Both the position numbers and the translations under genes were made by a program. Under the pieces are notes generated by a model. It ran no database searches, was not told the origin of the DNA, and saw only the letters and a program-made list of their open reading frames with translations. 64,000 nt of DNA, taken from NCBI RefSeq assembly GCF_964030925.1, contig NZ_OZ034992.1, positions 1,906,455 through 1,970,454 on the forward strand, read 5' to 3'. Below, one piece after another: positions 54,396 to 63,969 of this stretch (position 1 is its first letter; every line of letters begins with the position of its first letter). This stretch comes from Spiroplasma_E sp902809815. Its GTDB lineage: Bacteria > Bacillota_I > Bacilli_A > Mycoplasmatales > VBWQ01.

Positions 54396-54647
54396 TTAAT
54401 CACTTCTACATCAATTACAAACATATCCATATGGGTTTGTATAATCTAAATGTTCAGCAATATCATAATCATCTTCAAATTTTCTAATATTATGTTGTTC
54501 TGATTCTAATTCTGTTTTAAAATAATAAAGCATTTGGATTTTGTCATCTTCATATAATTCATTACATTCAACACATCTTTTTCTTCTTTTTTTAATTTTT
54601 TTATCAATCTTTCTTAGTGCTTCATAATCAAGAATTTCTATTGCCAT
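54396..54647 (-). CDS. First gene of second phage-like operon, zinc-knuckle protein
   Basis: 83 residues. CVECNELYE in the middle and YVCNWCRSD at the end give two CxxC pairs (second one uses TGA-Trp). N-terminal helix is basic (KKIKKRRKR), so nucleic-acid binding is plausible. ATG 54647 follows AAAGGATT. Confidence 0.6.
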
Positions 54648-54908
54648 AATAATCCTTTCCTAATATGTTCTGTTGCTTCTAGCATAAAGAACATATATTT
54701 TGATTTTTAGATTATTAATACTATTCGTTTTATTCATTCCATGAAAACTGGGCTCAAAAATAAATTGTGAAATTTTAAAAAGAAATCGAGGCATTCGATT
54801 CAATATTTATTTAATTTGTGTTGAACAAATTAATATTTTAATTGAACCGGCACCGCTCATTTTTTTTTACAAGTTTGAAATTTATTTTCTCGCCCAAAAA
54901 AATTTTTT
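54648..54908. other. Leader between candidate ncRNA and phage-like operon
   Basis: No gene. AT-rich with two less AT-rich patches (GGGCTC near 54750 and a CGGCACCGCTC near 54850). It must carry the operon promoter; none is clear. Confidence 0.35.
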
Positions 54909-54964
54909 CAAAAAAATAAAAAATAAAACCAACACTTGCTCACTGGGGAGTGGCAAGGTTGGTT
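54909..54964 (-). terminator. Strong terminator at 3' end of candidate ncRNA
   Basis: AACCAAC, CTTGC and CACT pair with AGTG, GCAAG and GTTGGTT: 16 bp with two single-base bulges and a tetraloop, followed on the minus strand by a long T-rich run. The most stable hairpin I noticed in the window. Confidence 0.8.
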
Positions 54965-55265
54965 AAATAAAGAATAGAATTAATATAGTAGGTTCCCTAA
55001 GCAGGTCTATATATACTAGTTTCCAATCCGCTCCCACCCCAAGGATTACCATTAAATGGTTAGTATATTTTATTAGGTATCACTCCACTTTTTATTTATC
55101 CATGCAAGTCCACATGCTCTAGCTACTATTTTTAACAACTGTGTTGTAGTTCACTTTTTTAGTTCCCTAACACGTGTTGATAATAGCGTTAAAGAAGATT
55201 ATTAATTATTAACTTTCTCCTACTTGGTCACTGCGTGTAGTAGATATTTAAAGGGTGCTAATAAT
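54910..55265 (-). ncRNA. Candidate structured non-coding RNA, about 350 nt
   Basis: No frame is open, GC content is visibly above surroundings, and the region folds locally into many hairpins: AACACGTGTT palindrome (55169-55178), ACAAC-TGT-GTTGT (55135-55147), ACCAT-TAA-ATGGT (55048-55060), AATCC/GGATT (55025-55047). GTTCCCTAA occurs twice (54992-55000, 55162-55170). A strong terminator with T run ends it on the minus strand. TTGTAA and TATTAT on the minus strand near 55286-55261 could be its promoter. I compared it by eye with tmRNA, RNase P RNA, SRP RNA and 6S RNA and saw none of their conserved cores. Class unknown. Confidence 0.5.
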
Positions 55266-55290
55266 AAAAATTTTAAAATTTTACAATTAC

Positions 55291-55323
55291 AAAAAAAGAC
55301 AAGATTATTTCTTGTCTTTTTCC
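55291..55323. terminator. Bidirectional terminator
   Basis: AAAAGACAAG / CTTGTCTTTT, 10-bp perfect stem with A and T runs on both sides. It isolates the candidate ncRNA from the gene to its right. Confidence 0.8.
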
Positions 55324-55470
55324 TTGATAATAATTTTAATTTAACTTACAAAATGTATCTTTTATTTTTTTTAAAATACGTCGAATATTAAATTTAAGGG
55401 TTAAAGAGAGTAATTTTGTCTAATTTTCATTATTTTTCAAATAATTCATTTTTGGAAATAAGTTACTAAT

Positions 55471-55848
55471 ATGATAATAAATTATTTCGTAACTTTGACA
55501 ACCGCCCAAAATATTTTTAAAATTAATAATGATTATTCATCTGTTTGAAGAGCACAAAATCGCGTGATGAGGCCGCCAATTTCTGATTGTAGTCAATTAT
55601 TAATGGATTACTTAAATGATAAAGTTAATATTAGTAATAGCGATTATCAAAAAAGATTAGTATTCCCAATGATTATTGTGCAAAGTAATTATGGTCGTAT
55701 ATTTTGAAGCCAAGCGAAACCCTATAAAAAAGGTGAATTTTTTGCCGAAGCCTTTGCTGAATGATTATTAACGCCGCAATCTAGACGAGGGTGAAATTGA
55801 GAATTATTAAATGATTTTTTTATTAAAAAATTACCAACTTATTTATAA
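55471..55848 (+). pseudogene. C-terminal fragment of possible zinc-metalloprotease
   Basis: 125 residues from ATG 55471, no good SD. KGEFFAEAFAEWLLTP resembles the downstream Glu helix of ATLF/M34-type metalloproteases, where a Phe-x-E-x-F-A-E segment follows the HExxH helix; no HExxH is present here. The more GC-rich codons (GCG, CCG, CGC) differ from neighbours. Likely a remnant; the interrupted gene at 43900-45605 carries a HEYGQ segment of the same kind. Confidence 0.45.
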
Positions 55849-55866
55849 ATTTTTCCATAAAATATT

Positions 55867-55995
55867 TTAATTAATAAACTTTTTTAATTCTTCTGTTTTT
55901 AAAATTCCTAGAATTTTATTAAAATTAATATTATTTATACTAGTTAATCTTAATAATCTTGTATTTTTAATAGTTTTTAATTTATCAAATATCAT
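55867..55995 (-). CDS. 42-residue helical hypothetical protein
   Basis: MIFDKLKTIKNTRLLRLTS start, helical, GGAAA before ATG 55995. Short and unsupported by a family, so only tentative. Confidence 0.35.
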   Translation of the reverse strand: MIFDKLKTIKNTRLLRLTSINNINFNKILGILKTEELKKFIN

Positions 55996-56137
55996 AGATT
56001 TCCTATCTTTTTTAATTTTAATATTTTAATCCAAGAAGTCTATTATATAGAGAAACATGAAGCAATATTAATAAAGGAAAATTATATAAAATAATAACCT
56101 AAAAATAAAATAATATTTATTTATTTTTTTTTACAAA

Positions 56138-56458
56138 TTAATTATTATTAATAAGTTTTATTAATCTTTTTTGTCTAACAAAATAACCAATTAAAATTAA
56201 AACTCCAGGAATAACAAATGTTGTTAAACTAAATAAACCTGTTAAAAATAATCATTTTTCTTCAATAAAATAATTATTTAAACAAAGTAAAAAGGGAATC
56301 ACTTGAAATAGTCCATAAATAATTATTAAAATAATAACTAGTGAAAAATAATTAAAAAATGTAAATATTCCATAAATAATACAGCTAATAAGTAATATTA
56401 TTGACATAATCATTCCAATTATTAAACCTATTTTAATAAAATTATTATTATTTATCAT
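56138..56458 (-). CDS. Small integral membrane protein
   Basis: 106 residues, four hydrophobic segments (residues 6-30, 33-50, 53-62 region, 72-95), short loops, basic tail. One TGA is Trp. Function unknown; it stands alone between the relic region and a divergent small gene. Confidence 0.6.
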
Positions 56459-56548
56459 TTTTTCATTACTCCTTTTTTTACTTTATATAAAATTTTAATA
56501 TAAAATGTTATAATATTATTATACTACTTATGGGAGAAAGATAATCTA

Positions 56549-56698
56549 ATGCAAAAAATAAATATTTTGTTTAAAAATCAGATTCAAAAGAAAATTAAAG
56601 TAAATAATTTATTAAAACATAAAAATCAAATTGTATATTTTTATAATGTAATTGTCTTTAAAACATATATATTAGTTTATTATTATTACTATAAATAA
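56549..56698 (+). CDS. 49-residue hypothetical protein
   Basis: GGGAGAAAG precedes ATG 56549 and TATAAT lies at 56509-56514, so expression signals look real. The protein is basic with an aromatic Ile/Tyr-rich end. May also be a degraded fragment. Confidence 0.4.
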   Translation: MQKINILFKNQIQKKIKVNNLLKHKNQIVYFYNVIVFKTYILVYYYYYK

Positions 56699-56717
56699 AA
56701 AATACAAACTTAAAATA

Positions 56718-56790
56718 CTACCAATTGACTTTCCAATTGGATAATAATACTACTACTACTTTTTCATCTAAATTAATAATTTAACAAGTT
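56718..56790 (-). pseudogene. Relic of a DJ-1/PfpI gene
   Basis: On the minus strand the sequence matches the DEKVVVDNN and ITGKSIGAV region of the intact gene at 58600-59163, with indels that break the frame. So a second copy existed and has decayed. The remaining gap to 56890 shows nothing else. Confidence 0.6.
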
Positions 56791-56892
56791 AATATTATTA
56801 ATTTTTTAAAAAATTCTTTAAAAGAATACTATAAAAATAGTAGACACTGCTTATAAAAAAAATAAATAATATAAAAACTTTTTTCTAACTAA

Positions 56893-56942
56893 AAGCAGAT
56901 TGTAATTCAAAGTTTTACACTTCAAATTACAATCTGCTTTAA
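56893..56942. terminator. Long hairpin terminator
   Basis: AAAGCAGATTGTAATT pairs over 16 bp with its complement, loop 17 bases, flanked by AT-rich runs. It probably ends the minus-strand gene at 56978. Confidence 0.7.
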
Positions 56943-56977
56943 TAATTTTATATTATAACTTTATTTTAAATATTTAA

Positions 56978-57577
56978 TTAATAATCTATTGCAAATTTCA
57001 ATCCATACCCTAAACTTCTAGTTAAATAGACATTAGAAAATGACATATCGAATGTTAATTTTGCAGGAAATAAAAATTGAATGTGTCAATCAAGATTATC
57101 AAAAAATAATGCAGTAGTTATACCTCTAACAACTTCAGCAGTTGCTAAAAAATCTTGATACGATTCTTTAAATGAAAAATTCATTCTATTATATGCTACT
57201 TCTTCATCTGTAATTTTTCCCTCATTAATTTTATTGATTTCTTTTCCCATTATTTTTAAAGGAACAGAAAATACATCATAATGATCTGAACCTCAGTCTA
57301 TTTTATCTGAACCATTATTTAAAAATCATTCTAATATTCTAATAGATTTTGGTTTTTGAAAAGATTTTAAACCTGTAGAAACTACAAAATCTCAACTTTC
57401 ATAAGTTGGATTTGATACTGATGAAGTTTTATAACTATGAACAATATCTTTTTTATTTTCACTAAATTCATAAGTTATTTCTTTAACTTCTTTTGGACTA
57501 TTATTTATATTTAAAAAATTATTTGCATTTGTAAACGCTAAACCAATCGTTCCTAATAATGTTATTAAAGTTATCAT
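56978..57577 (-). CDS. Secreted protein of unknown function
   Basis: 199 residues. N-terminal signal-like MITLITLLGTIGLAFTNAN, without a lipobox Cys. The rest is soluble with aromatic-rich mixed fold (SIRILEWFLNNGSDKIDWGSD, LTRSLGYGLKFAIDY). AAAGGAAAAT precedes ATG 57577. Neighbour of a lipoprotein gene. No family recognised. Confidence 0.65.
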
Positions 57578-57645
57578 ATATATTTTCCTTTCATAAATTA
57601 AAATATTACATTTTTATTTTTATAAATATTCCATAATTTATTTTA

Positions 57646-58395
57646 TTAAACTTCTGGAACTCAATTAACTTTTAAATCGTTATTTTCACCAATAAAATGG
57701 TTCTTTCCTTCATCTGTTAATGTTAATTTAACATGTGTATCATGTTCTTTTAAATCTTCTGTAGTTAAAGGATCACCATCTACTTTTACAATATTAATCA
57801 TATTAATATCTAATTTTGAAAAACCATTTTGTTTTTTTAATTCTTTTACTAAAATAGTTTTAAATTCAGCAATATCTGCTTTACAATTTACAGTTTGAGT
57901 TGTTAAAAATTTTAAGTTTTGTTTAACAAATAAATTTAATGAAACATCATATTCAACTGTTTGATCTACTAGTTCAACTTTATTTGTTTCTTGTTTTACT
58001 CCTTTATATAAATTTAATTTAACTTTAATTGTAATAAAATTTTCTGAACCAATAATTAAACCTTGTTGATCTTCTGCAGAATATATTGCTACTAATTCAT
58101 TTTCTTTAACTTCAATATTTTTATCTTTGGAAATTTTTTGAACTGGAACTGTATTATTAATTGGTACTATAATAGTTGCTAAATCTACTGTTAATTTTGA
58201 TCAAACAAAATCATATGTATTATTTTCTTCGTTATATTTAATACCAAAACCTTCTAAATTACTAAAGTCACCAACATTATAACTAGAAGCAAATGATTTA
58301 CTTAAAATACTTTCTGATGTTTTACAAGCAACTATTGCTGTTGTACTTACTGTTGTAAATCCAATCGTTCCTAAAATATTTAATCATTTTTTCAT
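57646..58395 (-). CDS. Lipoprotein
   Basis: 249 residues. Signal MKKWLNILGTIGFTTVSTTAIVAC with lipobox IVAC, so lipid-modified and surface-exposed. The mature part is Lys/Val/Thr-rich, beta-prone, typical of Spiroplasma surface lipoproteins. GGGGG before the start (AAAGGGGGTTTTTAT). Possibly co-transcribed with the secreted protein downstream. A weak terminator-like inverted repeat lies upstream at 58452-58510. Confidence 0.75.
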
Positions 58396-58599
58396 TTTTA
58401 TAAAAACCCCCTTTTTTATACACTTATTATATTATTATTTTAAAAAAAATAAAAAAATACATTTTTAAATGTCAACAATATTTTTTATCAATTAAAATGT
58501 ATTTTTTATATTTAAAATTATTATTTTAACTGTATAAAAAGTATAAGCCATTAACTATTTTAAAAGTAATAACTTTAACTTTATATAAAAAAATACAAA

Positions 58600-59163
58600 T
58601 TAAAAAACTAATTGTTTTTTAATTTGTTCACTAATTTCTTTACTTTCTAAAACTTCAATTAACTTTAAACCAAATTCAAATACAGCACCAATTGATTTTC
58701 CAGTTATAATATTATTATCAACTACTACTTTTTCATCTAAAATAATACTTTTATTTAAACCAATATTAGTGTCTGGATAATGCGTAATTTTTTTGTTATC
58801 TATTAAATTTAATTGCCCTAAAATTTGCGGTGCTGCACAAATAGCAGCAATAAACTTATTACTATCTTTAGCAAAAATAACTAACATTGATTTTAATAAT
58901 TCATTTTTGTTTAAGTTTTCTACTCCAATTTTACCACCCGGTAAAATTAGCATCTTATAACTTAACAAATCAATATCACTGATTTTCTTTTCACATAAAA
59001 TAAAAACATTATGACTTGATTTGATTTTTAAGTCATTTTCAATACTTACTAAATCAATAATAATATTAGCCCTTCTTAATAGATCAATAGTAATTATTAC
59101 TTCACCCATTTCATAGCCTGTTGCTAAAAAAATGGCTACTTTAAACTTCTCATTATTACTCAT
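58600..59163 (-). CDS. DJ-1/PfpI family protein
   Basis: 187 residues. KVAIFLATGYEMGEVIITIDLLRRA opens the flavodoxin-like fold with the conserved Glu. AAICAAPQIL holds the nucleophile-elbow Cys. GKSIGAVFEFGLKLIE is the end helix. Members include ThiJ/YajL deglycase-type and stress proteins; exact activity cannot be told. The ATG overlaps the tatD stop by 8 bases, so it is translated with it. Confidence 0.88.
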   Translation of the reverse strand: MSNNEKFKVAIFLATGYEMGEVIITIDLLRRANIIIDLVSIENDLKIKSSHNVFILCEKKISDIDLLSYKMLILPGGKIGVENLNKNELLKSMLVIFAKDSNKFIAAICAAPQILGQLNLIDNKKITHYPDTNIGLNKSIILDEKVVVDNNIITGKSIGAVFEFGLKLIEVLESKEISEQIKKQLVF

Positions 59164-60001
59164 TATTTCTTTTCAATTCATTATTTAATTTAAAAACATT
59201 AATAGCATTTTCCCTAGTTGCATTAATAATACTTTGTTTTGGGATCTTCTTTAATTCAGCTATTTTATTAACTGTAAATATTATATTTTCTGGATGATTA
59301 ATTGTTAATCCATTTTTGGGATTTTTGCCTCTTTTTGGTTCAGGAGTCAAATATGGCGCATCTGTTTCAACTAATATTTTATTAATTGGTATATTTTTTG
59401 CTACCTCTTGTAACTTCAAAGCATTTTTATATGTCACATTACCTGCAAAAGAAATATAAAAACCTTGTTTTATAAATTTTTCAGCTATTACTTTTGTTCC
59501 CGTAAAACAATGAAGAACACCATTAGTAATATTTTCTTTTTTAATAATTTCAAAAGCATCTTCAAAAGCATTACGAATATGTAATAATACGGGTAATTTA
59601 TGTTCTTTAGCTAATTTTAGTTGTTCAATAAATCATTTTTTTTGCAATTGTGGTTCTGTAAATTTATGATAATAATCTAATCCAATTTCACCAATAGCAA
59701 CTACTTTACCAGTTGCTATTAATTTTTTCAATTCTGAAATAGTATTACTATCGCAAGTATTTACTTCTGTTGGATGAATACCTACAGCTGCATAAAGATT
59801 AGGAATTTTTTCTTCACTCTCAAATTCATAAATTTGACTAACAGCTTGCTTACTAGTATTTAAGTCAAAACCAACATTACAAATACTACCAATACTATCA
59901 CCTGCTGAATAAGCATCAGTTAATAATTTTAATATTTCTGTTTCATCATAATGTTTTGACATTAAATGACAATGAGTATCAAAAATTCCATTATTAGTCA
60001 T
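59156..60001 (-). CDS. tatD: TatD-family metal-dependent DNase
   Basis: 281 residues. IFDTHCHLMSKHYD (metal His pair), AVGIHPTEV, AIGEIGLDYYH (metal Glu), LLHIRNAFEDAF, GVLHCFTGT and ILVETDAPYLTPEP are the TatD signature blocks. It acts on DNA as a 3'-5' exonuclease-type amidohydrolase. I chose ATG 60001 because GGGAAGG lies seven bases upstream; an in-frame start at 60034 would overlap mnmE. One TGA (59633) is Trp. Confidence 0.92.
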
Positions 60002-60018
60002 ATATTTTACCTTCCCTT

Positions 60019-61374
60019 TTATTTTCCTAAACAAAATCTTTTAAAAATTTCATCTAATAAATCAGTTTCAAATTTTTTACCTTGCATTTCTAAAATCTTA
60101 TTTCATGCAGTTTGTAAGTGAACAATAATTAAGTCTATCGAAATATTCTTTTTTAAATCTTTTAATGCTTCTGAAATACTAAGTTCAATTTCATCCAAAT
60201 ATGCTAATTGTCTTGTATTTGCAAAAAGTAATTCTTTATCAAAATTAATTTCAGTAGTTATAATTTTATTTTTTATTCCTAAAATTAGATTTTCAATTTC
60301 GCCCATTATTGCACTAACTTTTACCACATTAAAATTATTTTTAATGTCTAATTTTAATTTTAACCTTAAATCCGTTTTATTAATAGCAATAAGATAATTT
60401 TTATGTTTTATTTTTTCTAATAATTGTTTATCCTCAATACTTAAATCTTTTGAACCATCTAGTACTAATATTATTAAATCTGCTTCGTTTAAAGCCTTAT
60501 GTGATTTATCAATACCTGCTTTTTCGATATCATTTAAAGTATGACGTATACCTGCTGTATCAATTAAATTTAAACTAATATCACCCAAATTAATTTTGCC
60601 TTCTACCAGATCTCTTGTTGTTCCTTCTTCATTAGAAACAATAGCTTTATCTTCATTTAAAAGCACATTTAATAGGGAAGATTTTCCAACATTAGGTTTT
60701 CCAATAATAACTGTATTAATTCCCTCTTTTATAGTTTTAGTAATTTTACTATGTTCTTTAATAACTTTTATTTTATTTAAAAATTTTTCAACTAAAGGAA
60801 TAACATTATTAATTGTTTTTTCCTCAACCCCATCGTATTCAGGATAATCAATATTAACTGTTATATTAGCAATTAAAGTTAGTAATTCTGAAGATAATTC
60901 ATCAATTAGTATTCTTGTTTTACCACTTAAACTATTAATAGCGGTTTTTAAAATAGTATTATTTTCAGCCATAATTAAATCATTAATTGCTTCTGCTTCA
61001 ATTAAATCAATTTTATCATTTAAATAAGCTCTTCTCGTAAATTCTCCTCTTGTTGCCATTCTCATACCTGTAGATAGTAATAATTGCAAAATTTTTTGTG
61101 TTATTAGCACTCCACCATGACAATTAATTTCAATTGTATCTTCACCTGTAAAAGATTTGGGAGCGCGATAACATGCCAAAACAACTTGATCAATTTTATT
61201 CTTATTATGATCAATAATATATCCTGTTATTAAAGTGTGGCCTTTTTGATTTAAAATATCTTTATCAAAAACCTTATTTAATAACTCATAAGTATCTTTT
61301 CCTGAAATTCTAATAATACTAATTGCTTGATTTAAAGGGGCGGTTGCAATTGCAGTAATAGTATCATTTAACAT
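60019..61374 (-). CDS. mnmE: tRNA modification GTPase MnmE
   Basis: 451 residues. N-terminal folate-binding domain (DTITAIATAPLNQAISIIRISG), helical domain, and an inserted G domain with GKPNVGKSSLLN near residue 222, EGTTRD, DTAG and NKTD. The C-terminus ends FKRFCLGK, with the Cys-x-Gly-Lys of the family. With MnmG it modifies the wobble uridine of tRNAs. TGA 60103 is Trp. Last codons precede tatD by 17 bases. Confidence 0.95.
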
Positions 61375-61396
61375 TTTTTCCTCTTTTCATTTAAAC

Positions 61397-61421
61397 AATC
61401 TAAGATTTTAAATCTTAGATT
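61397..61421 (-). terminator. Hairpin between jag and mnmE
   Basis: AATCTAAGATT / AATCTTAGATT, 11-bp perfect stem with a 3-base loop just after the jag stop. T run is weak, so attenuation rather than full termination is possible. Confidence 0.5.
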
Positions 61422-61424
61422 ACT

Positions 61425-62018
61425 CTAATTTTCCAATCTAATTACTACATGACGGTTATAACCTATACCTTCAGAAAAACTTGATATTCCTTCAATATTT
61501 TTAAGTATTTCATGTATAATTTTTCTTTGGTTATTAGGCATTGATTCAAAATGAAACATTTCTTTACTTATTCTTATTTTTTTTATAATTTCATATATTC
61601 TAATTTTTAAATTTTGTTTTTGAATATTTAAATAATTATTAACATTTATTACTATTTGATAGTTTCTTTTAAATTTTGTTTCTAAATAAGTAATAAGTAA
61701 ATTTTGTAAAGCACTAATTGTATAACCTTTTTTGCCAATTAAAATTGAATTTTCATTTTTACAATTAATATTAATATAAAATTTATTGCCATTTAATATT
61801 ATTTCTTCTTGATAATTTTTTATATTAAAAAGTTCCAATAAATCATGTCATTTATCATTCAAATAATTTTTAACATCATTTTCGTTAAAAATAAAAATTT
61901 TAGTAATGGTTTTAAATAAACATTTTTCTATACCTAATTTTATATAAAATGTCTTGGGGGGTAAATTTTTGATAGTTTTTTCTAAATCAATATTTTTTTT
62001 AAATGATTTAATTTCCAT
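61425..62018 (-). CDS. jag: Jag/KhpB RNA-binding protein
   Basis: 197 residues. KH domain with ILIGKKGYTISALQNLL (GxxG loop GKKG) near residue 90-106 and a C-terminal R3H-like region (GIGYNRHVVIRLE). The N-terminal Jag_N part is reduced. Partner of KhpA in RNA binding in Firmicutes. I chose ATG 62018 (GGAG nine bases upstream). TGA 61845 region is Trp. Conserved order rpmH-rnpA-yidC-jag. Confidence 0.85.
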
Positions 62019-62044
62019 CTTTTTTTTCTCCACATTATAATAAA

Positions 62045-63226
62045 TTACTTATTTTTTTTAGGTTGAACAACTATTTCAGATTTTGTAAATATCTTTTTAA
62101 TCTTACTTGAAAATGGTGTACTAATTGTACCATTTTTTTTATAACGGCTACGTTTATGTTTATTATAGTAATGAAAACCAAGAGTTTGAAATATTTGTAA
62201 TATTCCAGAAATAATTCAATAAATGCCTAATCCTGAAGGAGCAACACATACATAAAATAAAAACATAAAAATCATAACGCTTTGAATAATAACTTGTTTT
62301 TTTAATGCAGCTTTTGCTTCTTTAGTTTTAATCTTCTGTCGTGAACGATTTAAAAACATCGGTAATAACATAGAAACTAATTGTGTTGGTATATATATAA
62401 CAATAATTATTAAATACATAAATTGGCCATGGGTAACCATAGTTCATGGTTGTTCAACTAAACTAATAGCACCAACAACAGTATTTTTTAATAAATTAGT
62501 TGATTTCATAACAGTAAACATAGCTGTTAAGAAAGGAAGTGATAAAAACATTGGAATAAAAGCAGCCATTGGATTTATTCCTTCTTTTTTATAAATAGCC
62601 ATTAATTCCATTTGTTGTTTTTGTTTTGCACTTGGATCACGTGAATGTTTATATTTGGCTTGAATTTCGGAAGTTTTCATTTGCACTGATTGCATTTTTT
62701 CCTGATTTTGTTGGGCTTTAAAAGTAAATACTAATGTAATAAGTTTAATAATTAAGGTTGTAAAAATAATAGCAAAAATAACACTTACTGATCAATATTT
62801 TGATTTTACATCAACTCCACCACTTAATCCAGCAGAAATACTAACTAAGATTCAAGCAATTGGATAAACAAACATTCCAAAGAACGGTGATTTAGTTTGC
62901 GTTCAAGCTTCACTTCATGTTCTAATCCCTGTAAATCCATATTCATAAATATTGTTACCATTAAAATGAAAAATGTGATTTTTTGCTACATCACTGTTAC
63001 CAATAAGTAATTCAAAAAAAACAGCCGCTACATTATATTTTTGAAAATCATAAGCTGAAATAACATCACTAGTTGCAACATTAGGATCACCCATAGTCTG
63101 ACCGCAACCTCAAAGTGTTGACATCAATAAAAAAGTCCCTAAAATAATTTTAGTTCATTTTCATGTTATTTTTAATCAAACGTTTTTTTTCTGTTGTTCA
63201 GGAAATAAAAACTTTTTATATTGCAT
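62045..63226 (-). CDS. yidC: Membrane protein insertase YidC
   Basis: 393 residues. N-terminal segment with a lipobox-like STLWGC near residue 40, a periplasmic-type loop, then the five-TM insertase core: KYWSVSVIFAIIFTTLIIKL with conserved basic residue, SEIQAKY coiled loop, GINPMAAFIPMFLSLP, and APSGLGIYWIISGI. A basic C-terminal tail (KKHKRSRYKKNG) can hold ribosomes. It inserts proteins into the cell membrane. Several TGA are Trp. Confidence 0.93.
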
Positions 63227-63239
63227 TAATTTTACTCTC

Positions 63240-63569
63240 CTATAATGGGATTTTCATTAAAAGATGTAATAAAGAGCTAAGATTTTCTTCATATGTATTA
63301 GATAAATAATTTTTTCTAATCATAATTACTATATCTACTGGTCAATCTTTTTTAATATCTACTAACATTCCTCGTACTTGACGTTTAATCTTATTACGTG
63401 CAAAAGCAAAACGAACTAGTTTTTTTCCTACTGATACACCTACTCGTATAGTCTCAAAATCTACTCTATTCATATAATAGATAAAAAATTGACCATTTGA
63501 AATACTTTTTCCTTCATTAATTAAATATTTAAAATGATGATTTTTCAAAAGGCGGTATTTTTTTTCCAT
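63240..63569 (-). CDS. rnpA: Ribonuclease P protein component
   Basis: 109 residues. MEKKYRLLKNHHFKYLINEGK start, VGVSVGKKLVRFAFARNKIKRQVRG with the RNR motif, and VDIVIMIRKNYLS. Binds RNase P RNA for tRNA 5' processing. TGA 63342 is Trp. Between rpmH and yidC as in most bacteria. Confidence 0.94.
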
Positions 63570-63600
63570 ATTTTGTTCACCTTATTTTATTTTTTTTAAA

Positions 63601-63735
63601 CTATGCTGTTAATTTTTTACGTCCTCTTTGACGTCTTCTTTTAATAACATTAATCCCTGTTGCAGATTTCATTCTTGCAAAAAAACCATGAGTTTTTTGA
63701 TGTTTTCTCTTACTTGGTTGATATGTCGGTTTCAT
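63601..63735 (-). CDS. rpmH: 50S ribosomal protein L34
   Basis: 44 residues, Lys/Arg-rich: PTYQPSKRKHQKTHGFFARM and RRRQRGRKKLTA are the L34 core. Stop is TAG at 63601. First gene left of the origin. AAGGAG precedes the ATG. Confidence 0.95.
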   Translation of the reverse strand: MKPTYQPSKRKHQKTHGFFARMKSATGINVIKRRRQRGRKKLTA

Positions 63736-63911
63736 TTTTTTCTCCTTTTTTTAAAATTATAATAAAAAATCATTAAGAGTATTCTAACATAATATTTATA
63801 TCTTAACAAATTATTCTGTTTATTTTTAATAAAAACAATATTAGTTTAACAAAAAAATAAATCATTTATAATATTAAATAATAAATATTATTTTTTTATT
63901 TTTTTTAAAAG

Positions 63912-63969
63912 TATAATACAGATTATAATTATAAAAAAGTTATCAACATTAATCCACAATTTATCCACA
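63912..63969 (+). other. oriC: Chromosomal origin region: dnaA promoter and DnaA boxes
   Basis: TATAAT at 63912-63917 is followed by three DnaA-box-like 9-mers: TTATCAACA (63940-63948), TAATCCACA (63950-63958) and the consensus TTATCCACA (63961-63969). AGAGG near 63990 would be the SD of dnaA, whose coding region should begin just outside. The 63736-63911 stretch is AT-rich with no gene, as an unwinding region would be. Confidence 0.8.

Noticed and set aside
54910..55265. tmRNA or RNase P RNA as identity of the structured region
   Set aside because: No tRNA-like end with T-loop, no tag reading frame, and no GAGGAAAGTCC-type P4 core seen; a search program could still overturn this.
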